In this document: in pieces, positions 1 through 6,800 of the stretch | Layout of the letters: the number at the start of each line of letters is the position of its first letter | Position numbering within the stretch: the first letter of the stretch is position 1 | Assembly: GCA_964225135.1 (NCBI GenBank) | Contig: CAXQNQ010000080.1 | Span: 1-7,817 of the forward strand | DNA: 7,817 bases | Reading direction: 5' to 3' | Source: AM-2324 sp964225135 | GTDB taxonomy: Bacteria > Bacteroidota > Bacteroidia > Chitinophagales > Saprospiraceae | Position numbers and translations under genes: made by a program | The notes under the pieces: model-generated | Told to the model about the DNA's origin: nothing | What the model saw: only the letters and a program-made list of their open reading frames with translations | The model's database searches: none

Positions 1-387
1 AATTCCACTGAAGTTATTACCAAAAGTCTCTACCCCTCCAGCATACCACTTCGCACTACCCATCACGTGGGCATCTGAACCCAAAATCAAAATATCATGA
101 ATCTCATGAGTGATTGAATCTTCATAAAACCAGTCCGCCTTAGTATTTGCTTTATCATAAACAGAAGGTGTAGATGGCCAAGATGCATTAGCCCAACCTA
201 CCAGCTCATCACTTAAGGTAGCATTGTACGCATTTACCGCATCCTCTTGCCCACCTAACTGGCTGGCTAAGTGTGTATCTACAAAGGTTTCAACTTCTGC
301 TTTAGTAACTTTTGGCCCCGACTCACAAGCAGTCAATGCCAATAGAAATAAGCCCCCGAACAAGGACATCAATGATGTGATTTTCAT
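1..387 (-). CDS. Small lipoprotein, probable NTF2/SnoaL-like fold (5' part only)
   Basis: This is the first 129 codons of a minus-strand gene that continues past the left edge of the window. The frame is open from the ATG at 385-387 to position 1. The N-terminus is a lipoprotein signal peptide: Lys2, a hydrophobic stretch at about residues 6-18, then the lipobox L18-T19-A20-C21, so lipidation at Cys21 is expected. The mature part starts ESGPK. The segment 'AEVETFVDTHLAS' followed further on by 'DWFYEDSITHEIHDI' and 'GSAKWYAGGVETFG' resembles the helix-then-curved-sheet pattern of NTF2-like/SnoaL-type proteins. That family call is by eye and moderate, because only part of the protein is present. 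No catalytic residues can be assigned. The residues after Cys21 are not the acidic stretch usually associated with Bacteroidota surface lipoprotein export, so periplasmic-facing anchoring is as likely as surface display. Its upstream region faces the recombinase 3' end. Confidence 0.8.
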   Translation of the reverse strand, partial: MKITSLMSLFGGLFLLALTACESGPKVTKAEVETFVDTHLASQLGGQEDAVNAYNATLSDELVGWANASWPSTPSVYDKANTKADWFYEDSITHEIHDILILGSDAHVMGSAKWYAGGVETFGNNFSGI

Positions 388-422
388 GTCTTAAATTTTA
401 GTTAGTATATTTTATGGTCTGA

Positions 423-430
423 CAAATCTA
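423..430 (-). promoter_or_regulatory. Putative -7 promoter box of the lipoprotein gene
   Basis: On the minus strand this reads TAGATTTG, an exact match to the Bacteroidota -7 consensus TAnnTTTG. It lies 35 bases upstream of the lipoprotein ATG, which would give a leader of roughly 28 bases. No good TTTG -33 box is visible at the expected 19-21 base spacing, so the assignment rests on one box only. Confidence 0.4.
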
Positions 431-509
431 TTATACACCAGACTTGCCTTCCTTTAATTTAATAAACAAATTATTGAATACCAATAAATTAGAGAACACA
501 AATTCACGG

Positions 510-535
510 ATTAAATTTTAGAGATGAAATTTAAT
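510..535. repeat. AT-only inverted repeat beyond the recombinase stop
   Basis: ATTAAATTT at 510-518 and AAATTTAAT at 527-535 form a perfect 9-bp inverted repeat around an 8-base loop. It lies 17 bases beyond the recombinase stop codon. The stem contains no G or C and is not followed by a T run on the minus strand, so it would be a poor intrinsic terminator. It could equally be chance in AT-rich sequence. Confidence 0.4.
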
Positions 536-551
536 ATTTCCTTTACTTATA

Positions 552-1745
552 CTATTCTCCTTCTTCCCCAAAATCAATGTCCAAATGATCCATCGGACTT
601 TTAGCTTTTCTCAAAGTCTCAGAAGTTACATACAAGTATCTAGCGGTAGTCTTAATATCCCGATGCCCTAACAATTTTTGAATAGTCCTCAAAGACATGC
701 CATGCTCCATAGAATGTGTAGCAAAAGTGTGCCGCAAAGTATGTACCGTTGCCTCCGGATTCACCTGACTCTTCAACTTGGCACGACCAAAAATCTTATT
801 TACAGAACTTGAACTATAAGGAGCCTTTGGTCGATCACCTTCGAACAAATAATACTTAGGAGCATATGCTTTAATGTAAGCGCGTAAAACAGGTTCCATG
901 GACTTAGCTAAAACAGAATATCGATCTCGCTTACCCTTAGCTTCCTTGATATAAACCAATCCATGATCCCACTTGATATCCTTCTTCCGAATATTACAAG
1001 CCTCACTTATTCGCAAACCACTCGAATATATCAGCATCAATATACACTTATGCTTTAAATTCTTAATTACAGAAAAAAATCGTTCTACTTCCTCCCTTGA
1101 AAAAGGCTCCACCACCTTAAATGGACGCTTAGGTCTCGCCACATCAAAGCGCATCTTAGGCCACCCCAACACCTTCTCATAATAGGCTTTAATGGCATTT
1201 ATGATCTGATTCATGTAACTCTCCGAAATATTTCGCTCATTATACATGTATCGCAAAAAAGATTCTACATCCTTCTTAGTTACATCTTCCATGTTAACCT
1301 TATCCGTATACAATAAAAACAAGGTCAATGAACTCAAATATACCTTAATGGTATGTCTGCTAAACCGCTTTAATACCAACTGCTCCTCCAAATCACTTAT
1401 AACCTTCCTCTGCCAACCATTTAATCGCTGATCGTATGGCTTTTTTAACTTTTTACGCTCACGCTTCTTCCAACCTTCATAGTCCAGCAACTGCTTGACC
1501 TGAACAGGTCCTCCGTCACCCTTCTGTAACGGTTGAAACCTAGGCCTTAACCGTTGTTTAATTTCAGGAAAAATCTCGATCAAACTGTACCAACTCGTAC
1601 GATCAATTCCAAAATGCCAACTCTGCTCAGATTGACTATATCGCCGACCCTCAATTGCACGAATTCGATTAATTAAAGCTTCATCATATTCAAATTGAAC
1701 AAACAAACGAGTCTCACCCCTGTGAATTTTATAAAATGCTTTCAT
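552..1745 (-). CDS. Tyrosine recombinase/integrase with N-terminal extension
   Basis: Site-specific recombinase of the tyrosine (XerC/D, integron-integrase-like) superfamily, 397 residues from the ATG at 1743-1745. The frame can be extended 21 codons to a TTG at 1806-1808. The ATG is preferred because the first recognisable domain ('KAFYKIHRGETRLFVQFEYD') starts right at it. Residues 1-95 form an extra N-terminal module with 'RRYSQSEQSWHFGI' near 34-47. Residues about 118-193 are the SAM-like core-binding domain. Residues about 215-380 are the catalytic domain, with Arg245 (SSGLRISEA), Lys270 (AKGKRDR), His335 and Arg338 (HTLRHTFATH), His361 (LLGHRD) and nucleophile Tyr370 (TTARYLYVT) all present, so it should be active. 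The C-terminal 'KSPMDHL' recalls the SPLDAL-type tail of integron integrases and many Bacteroidota recombinases. It is divergent from the ssb gene; no attC sites or clear att duplication are visible, so its target is unknown. XerC/D housekeeping function is unlikely given the extension. Confidence 0.93.
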   Translation of the reverse strand: MKAFYKIHRGETRLFVQFEYDEALINRIRAIEGRRYSQSEQSWHFGIDRTSWYSLIEIFPEIKQRLRPRFQPLQKGDGGPVQVKQLLDYEGWKKRERKKLKKPYDQRLNGWQRKVISDLEEQLVLKRFSRHTIKVYLSSLTLFLLYTDKVNMEDVTKKDVESFLRYMYNERNISESYMNQIINAIKAYYEKVLGWPKMRFDVARPKRPFKVVEPFSREEVERFFSVIKNLKHKCILMLIYSSGLRISEACNIRKKDIKWDHGLVYIKEAKGKRDRYSVLAKSMEPVLRAYIKAYAPKYYLFEGDRPKAPYSSSSVNKIFGRAKLKSQVNPEATVHTLRHTFATHSMEHGMSLRTIQKLLGHRDIKTTARYLYVTSETLRKAKSPMDHLDIDFGEEGE

Positions 1746-1878
1746 AAGAATTTTTAAAACCAGAATACAGTTACTGACTCTCAATTCCTGCAAAAAACTT
1801 TTTTTCAAACTCGCAAATATTGATGCAAAGACATAGCAACTTGTCTACATAACCATTAAAAATCAAAACCCTTAAACC
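1746..1878. other. Divergent intergenic region between recombinase and ssb
   Basis: This 133-base spacer should hold the promoters of both divergent genes. No convincing TAnnTTTG box at a fitting distance was found on either strand. It contains a run-of-A/run-of-T element (AAAAAACTTTTTTT, about 1793-1806). It also contains a short inverted repeat, AGACA (1829-1833) and TGTCT (1842-1846), which could be an operator but is short enough to be chance. Upstream of the ssb ATG the sequence is A-rich with no Shine-Dalgarno. Confidence 0.4.
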
Positions 1879-2223
1879 ATGGCCCTATCAGGTACCAGAA
1901 ACAAAATCCAACTCATTGGTCATCTTGGAAAAGATGTAGAAATCATTAACACAAAAACTGGCCTCAGCATTGCCAAATTTTCAGTGGCTACATCCGATTA
2001 TTACAGGAATAGTAGCGGAGAAAAAGTCACCAATACTCAGTGGCATAATATCGTTGCCTTTGGAAAAACGGCCGAACTAGTAGAGAGACTACTCAAAAAA
2101 GGAGTTAAAGTGCTCATCCAAGGCAAACTCGTATACAACAAATACGAGGATAAAAAAGGTATCATACGCTATTCACCTTCTATTATCCTAAGTGAATTCG
2201 AAATTCTCAGCCCTAAAAAATAA
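1879..2223 (+). CDS. ssb: Single-stranded DNA-binding protein, short form without acidic tail
   Basis: SSB-family OB-fold protein of 114 residues that binds ssDNA during replication, repair or recombination. Diagnostic stretches are 'NKIQLIGHLGKDVE' (8-21), 'KFSVATSD' (33-40), 'TQWHNIVAFGKTAELVE' (53-69, with the stacking Trp55 and Phe61) and 'IQGKLVYNKYEDKKG' (80-94). These follow the order and spacing of bacterial SSB. The protein stops right after the OB fold at 'EILSPKK'. The flexible linker and the acidic C-terminal tip (DDDxPF-like) that recruits partner proteins in housekeeping SSBs are missing, and the end is basic instead. It is divergent from a tyrosine recombinase and followed by a strong terminator, so it is a single-gene unit. 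The context and missing tail suggest an accessory paralogue serving recombination or an element rather than the main replicative SSB. That role is inference. Confidence 0.93.
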   Translation: MALSGTRNKIQLIGHLGKDVEIINTKTGLSIAKFSVATSDYYRNSSGEKVTNTQWHNIVAFGKTAELVERLLKKGVKVLIQGKLVYNKYEDKKGIIRYSPSIILSEFEILSPKK

Positions 2224-2270
2224 ACCCGCTATTGACCCTGTGTTTTCATAGTTCTGACCATTAAGTGTCG

Positions 2271-2294
2271 ATTGTTTAGTTCATTGTTTGTTGA
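2271..2294. repeat. Imperfect 12-bp tandem repeat after ssb
   Basis: ATTGTTTAGTTC is followed directly by ATTGTTTGTTGA, with 7 of 7 leading bases identical. It sits just before the ssb terminator. It is short and T-rich, and may have no function. Confidence 0.3.
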
Positions 2295-2326
2295 AGACCG
2301 GATATGCTTTCCGGTCTTTTTATTTT
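2294..2326 (+). terminator. Intrinsic terminator of ssb
   Basis: AAGACCGGA (2294-2302) pairs perfectly with TCCGGTCTT (2310-2318) around a 7-base loop and runs into a T-rich tract (2317-2326). It lies about 70 bases after the ssb stop and ahead of the MATE gene, so the two genes are probably separate transcripts. Confidence 0.88.
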
Positions 2327-2336
2327 CTCATAAACC

Positions 2337-2366
2337 TTTATATCCCATGCTATTGTTGTACATTCG
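2337..2366 (+). promoter_or_regulatory. Putative promoter of the MATE gene
   Basis: TTTA (2337-2340) and TACATTCG (2359-2366) each differ by one base from the Bacteroidota -33 (TTTG) and -7 (TAnnTTTG) boxes, and are separated by 18 bases. The -7 box ends 16 bases before the ATG, implying a very short leader. Its place between the ssb terminator and the gene supports the call; the sequence match alone is weak. Confidence 0.4.
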
Positions 2367-2382
2367 TAAAAACAAATAGCAC

Positions 2383-3762
2383 ATGACCAATACCGAAGCC
2401 CTTGGACAACTCCACATGCCTGCCCTCATTCGCAAAATGGCAGTACCTGCAGCAGTGGGCTTCTTGGTAATGAACATCTATTTCATTGCAGATACCATTT
2501 TCATAGGCAAATACGTTGGCTCCATGGGTATCGCGGCAGTTTCCGTAGTTATGCCCATCACCTTCCTTATCGCTTCCATCGGAATGGCCATAGGGGTCGG
2601 CGGTTCCTCCCTAATCTCCCGATTTTTAGGCGCTTCAAATCAATCCGAAGCCAATCACACCTTCGGTAACATGATTGCACTCACGGGTATCCTATCTATA
2701 GTCATCATGCTGATAGCCTATGCATTCATGGACGATATTTTGATGCTGTTTGGTGCCAAAGGAAATATCTTTGAGCCCGCCAAAGCCTATTTCAATGCAC
2801 TCATCCTAGGTATCCCATTCCTAGCTTGGTCCATGATGTCCAATAACGCGATGCGTGCGGAAGGAGCACCCAAAAAAGCCATGATGATCATGGTTATCTC
2901 CGCTTTAGTCAATCTAGTACTCGACCCTATTTTCATTATCGGATTTAAATGGGGTATGGAAGGTGCAGCTTATGCCACAGTGATTGGATACCTGAGTTCT
3001 GCAACCTATTCGTTCTTGTTTTACGCGAGAGGACAATCCACTATCCAATACAAAAATGAATTCCTCAAACTCCGCAAAGACCTAGTTAAACCCATATTCT
3101 CCATCGGCTCCGTTACACTAGCTAGACAAGGTACCGTTAGTTTACTTGCTATCGTGCTCAATAATGCCTTACTGACTTATGGAGCAGAAACAGCCGTAGC
3201 GGCCTACGGGATTATCAGTCGATTGATGATGTTTACCAATTTTCCTGTACTGGGCATCACACAAGGATTCTTACCTATCGCAGGTTATAATTATGGTGCC
3301 AAAAAATTTGATCGGGTACAATCCGCTATCAAACTCTCCGTCATTTATGGTAGCATCATCGCTGGATCAATCTTTGTATTCATTTTGTGTTTCCCACTAT
3401 TGATGACACAAATCTTTGTAGGTCCAGCAGAACAAGAAATCCTAGCTATGACACCCAAAGCCATGGTCATAGTATTTGCTGCAACACCACTAATTACTGC
3501 CCAACTCATAGGGTCTGCCTATTTCCAAGCAATCGGTAAAGCCCTCCCTGCTTTATTCCTTACCCTGACCAAGCAGGGCCTGTTCCTAATCCCTTTTATC
3601 TTAATCCTTCCATTAAAGTATGAGCTCAAAGGGATCTGGCTAGCCTTCCCCGTTTCGGATGTACTAGCCACCATCGTTACCATCGCTTTCCTTTACAAAG
3701 CCATTCAAAAGCTTAAAATAGAAGCAGCCAAAGTGCCAGAAACAGCCATAAAAACCACTTAA
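2383..3762 (+). CDS. MATE-family multidrug/cation efflux transporter (MepA-like)
   Basis: Inner-membrane antiporter of the MATE family, 459 residues, the usual length, with about 12 hydrophobic segments in two six-helix halves. These transporters export cationic drugs or metabolites in exchange for Na+ or H+. Family landmarks are 'SRFLGAS' (79-85), 'FGAKG' (123-127), 'LVLDPIFIIGF' (178-188) closing the first half, then 'AAYGI' (273-277), 'QGFLPIAGYNYGAK' (294-307) and 'GSAYFQAIGKA' (377-387) in the second. The pattern is closest to the MepA-like branch rather than NorM. Substrate and coupling ion cannot be read from the sequence. The ATG at 2383 is kept because the amphipathic N-terminus leads directly into the first membrane helix near residue 20; Met12 is a possible alternative. 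It has a terminator and a candidate promoter upstream and a 63-base gap to the next gene. The C-terminal tail (about 445-459) is hydrophilic and cytosolic. No link to the secreted neighbour is evident. Confidence 0.95.
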   Translation: MTNTEALGQLHMPALIRKMAVPAAVGFLVMNIYFIADTIFIGKYVGSMGIAAVSVVMPITFLIASIGMAIGVGGSSLISRFLGASNQSEANHTFGNMIALTGILSIVIMLIAYAFMDDILMLFGAKGNIFEPAKAYFNALILGIPFLAWSMMSNNAMRAEGAPKKAMMIMVISALVNLVLDPIFIIGFKWGMEGAAYATVIGYLSSATYSFLFYARGQSTIQYKNEFLKLRKDLVKPIFSIGSVTLARQGTVSLLAIVLNNALLTYGAETAVAAYGIISRLMMFTNFPVLGITQGFLPIAGYNYGAKKFDRVQSAIKLSVIYGSIIAGSIFVFILCFPLLMTQIFVGPAEQEILAMTPKAMVIVFAATPLITAQLIGSAYFQAIGKALPALFLTLTKQGLFLIPFILILPLKYELKGIWLAFPVSDVLATIVTIAFLYKAIQKLKIEAAKVPETAIKTT

Positions 3763-3783
3763 TAGGTTAGGTCAACAAACTCC

Positions 3784-3807
3784 TATTCCCTATATTTAAA
3801 GGGAATA
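3784..3807 (+). promoter_or_regulatory. Palindrome with embedded promoter-like box upstream of the PNGase F-like gene
   Basis: TATTCCCT (3784-3791) and AGGGAATA (3800-3807) form a perfect 8-bp inverted repeat with an 8-base AT loop, centred about 30 bases before the ATG. TATATTTA at 3791-3798 is one base off the TAnnTTTG -7 box, with TTAG 20 bases upstream at 3767-3770 as a weak -33 candidate. It may be an operator overlapping a promoter, or a leader hairpin. It has no T run, so it is not a standard terminator for the MATE gene. Confidence 0.4.
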
Positions 3808-3825
3808 CACAATAAAATTTTCACT

Positions 3826-6800
3826 ATGTTGACTTTTTACCGATTTGCAGCAGTGGTATGCTGCTTAGCTGCTGCCTTACAAGTACATGCGCAAGACACT
3901 ACCGTTATTCAAACCCTGCAATGGGAAGATAATTTCCGAGCAGGCTATTATGACTTTCCAGAACCTGATGGTACGACATACAGAAAAATATTAATGTACT
4001 ATAACATGCGCTGTCATGATGCAGCCATCAATCCGGGAGATAACTCCCAAGGTTGTGGAGAATGGGATTACTCTTGTAACACCTTTATCACAGATACCAC
4101 CCGCGTAGATTCGGCAAAAGCAACACATCCAAGTCACATCATCTCCAACTTCTCTGGGGATCAGTTTACCTACACCACGCAGCCAACTTACTCCTATATC
4201 CAACATCCCCAATACCTGACCAGCATAAATATCACGTCAGAGACAGAAGCAGCTGTTGGTACAGAAAATACCGACTTAGCTATGCCTACTAGTGCTCCTG
4301 CGAACAAAATGCAGTTCCTCTACACCGCAGATGAACTGACAACTTCAGGCCTGAGTCCAGGTGACGTACACCGTTTAAAATTAAAGGTTAACAATACATC
4401 TCCGATACTCAACTTATTCAAAATAAAGCTCAAAAACATAGACGAAGCTGTGCTAGATCCAGCAAACCCACATACGGATGGATTTACAGAAGTATTTCAC
4501 CAAAATATGGAGTTCTGGGCCACAGGAAACCAACTTTTCAACTTCTACCAACCCTTTACTTGGGAAGCTGGAAAAAACATTCTAGTGGAAATCAGCTACA
4601 CACCACCTACTCCAGCAGCATCTGACTTCTCTCTAGCTGCAGAAGAAACGATGGAATCCATGACCCTAGCACACCACTCAACAGATCAATCGGCCTACTT
4701 CAATAGAAATGGATACTACGAACTCAATACCTCCAATATCCAAGGCACCTACGATGAGATAACCATCGCCTTTTGGGCTTATGGTGACCCAGATATCATG
4801 CCACAGAATAACTCCATCATAGAATGTTCCACTGATCTAGGAAGACAAGTCAATATCCACCTACCTTGGTCCAATGGCCAAGTATATTGGGATTGTGGAG
4901 ACCTAGGTTCTGGTTATAATAGAATCAATAAGCCAGTTAACCCAATTGACTACGAAGGCAATTGGACGCATTGGACGTTCACTAAAAATACAGCCACGGG
5001 TTCCATGAAAATATACCTCAATGGGCAAGAGTGGCACAGTGGAACAGGCATGACCAATGCTATAAACCTAGACGAAAAATTCTTAATTGGAACCTCTGTT
5101 AGTGGAAATTCGTACTATGGCAAAATGGATGATCTGAGTATCTGGAAGAAAGAATTAGATGCTGCAGCCATTCAAAACTTAATGCATATGCAAACCACAA
5201 TCGAGCACCCAGACTTCGCAGATCTGTTGAGCTATTTTGACTTTGAAGACTTGAATAGCAGCGAAGTTATTACACTCTCTGACTACAACGTAACAGTAGA
5301 TAGATCAGGTCAACCATTCGCAGTAGCCTACCGCTCAGAGGATGTTTTCAAACATTTCACGGCCCTGAATAAAAGACCAACTACAAGCTTTTATCAAGGT
5401 ACATACGATCTGAATAATACCGTTTTGTACTTTGATGAAGAAATACCAGTTGAACCTAATACGGTGACGACCTATATAGTAGACGCGTCTAACAACTTAG
5501 TAGAAGATCAAGTTGATTATGTTTACGAGAGTGGTTATCAATATATCACCAGTCCCGATGGAACTATAGTAGACAGTGTTTTCTATGATACAGAAGCCAG
5601 CGTAGATATCACCACACTGCAATACTTCAATAAATTCCCAGCGAAATACGAAATCCTTTCCTTAGTGACACCCTATGGTTTCTTTATAGACCTAACTCCA
5701 CAAGGTAAGACATTCGTTTTCGATGTAACAGACTATGCTCCTATCCTTCAAGGCAGCAAAAGACTTTCTATCGAAATGGGCGGTCAAAATCAAGAAGAGC
5801 TCGATATCAAATTCTTATTTATCGAAGGAACACCCGAACGAGAAGTACTAGACATTCAAAATATCTGGCCGTTTAGAAGGGTTTACCCTGGAGGACTAGC
5901 AGATCAAAGCTACATGGAACCTAGAGATATAGCGTTGCAACCGTATGCCACCCACTATAAAATCAGGTCCACTATCACCGGGCATGGGCAGAATGGAGAG
6001 TTCATTCCTCAAGAACACTATATCAACTTGAATGGTGGAAGTAAAGAATTTAACTATGAGGTTTGGAAATATTGTGGGCAAAATCCGATCTATCCCCAAG
6101 GAGGAACTTGGATTTTTGATCGAGCAGGCTGGTGTCCTGGTGCTCCATCAGATGTCCATATCTTCAACCTAGATGAATATGTAGAACCCGGTGAAATTAT
6201 TTCACTGGATTATGGATTAAACACCAGTTCAGGATCTAGTGAAAACTACTTAGTTTCCAATCAACTCGTTACTTATGGAGCTTATAACTTCAATCTAGAC
6301 GCATCCATCGAGCGTATCTTGAGTCCCGATGATTTTGTCGAACAGGAAAGAAGAAATCCGTCTTGTAATGAAGCAGAAATAGAAATTAAAAATACGGGAT
6401 CAAGTACCTTGACTACCATAACTATTGCGTATGAAGTCATTGGAGGACCTTATGCATCAGAAGAAACCTTTATGCTTGACCTGCCTCCAGGGGAGAGCCA
6501 AGTCTTGAATTTACCTATAGGATCCATTGCCTTTTATGCCAATGGATTAGAAACAGGTACCTTCCAAGCATCAATTGTATCCGTAAATGGACAAGCAGAT
6601 GACTACAGCGATAATAATCAGATGAATTCTACTTTCAAACAAGTCGACACCTTCAATGCATCTGATCAACTGCTCATTCGCCTGCAAACCAACAACCGAG
6701 CGAGTGAGAATAGTTATCGAATCTTAGACAATGCCGGTAATGTAGTCTTAAATAGAGATAACATGACCAATTCAACATTATATAAGGATGAAATGAACCT

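Noticed and set aside
973..1431. Two short plus-strand open frames (973-1182 and 1246-1431)
   Set aside because: Both lie antisense inside the recombinase catalytic and core-binding coding sequence, whose frame is clearly real. Their translations show no domain or signal.
1746..1808. Recombinase start at TTG 1806-1808
   Set aside because: It would add 21 residues with no match to the following domain, uses a rare start codon, and takes up half of the divergent promoter region. The ATG at 1745 is more plausible.
388..2382. Integron or complete integrative element around the recombinase
   Set aside because: No attC-like imperfect palindromes, cassette array, tRNA target or matching direct repeats on the two sides (388-551 versus 2224-2382) were found.
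3837..3891. Lipoprotein signal on the PNGase F-like protein (Cys12-Cys13 in the signal region)
   Set aside because: Residues before the cysteines (AAVV) do not form a good lipobox. A type I cleavage site VHA|QD follows, and the T9SS sorting domain fits a secreted, non-lipidated precursor.
3991..4212. Minus-strand open frame of 73 codons
   Set aside because: It is antisense to the N-terminal PNGase F-like coding region that includes the conserved GCGEWDY motif, and has no recognisable protein features.
5896..6099. Minus-strand open frame of 67 codons
   Set aside because: It is antisense to the conserved C-terminal glycanase domain and looks like chance.
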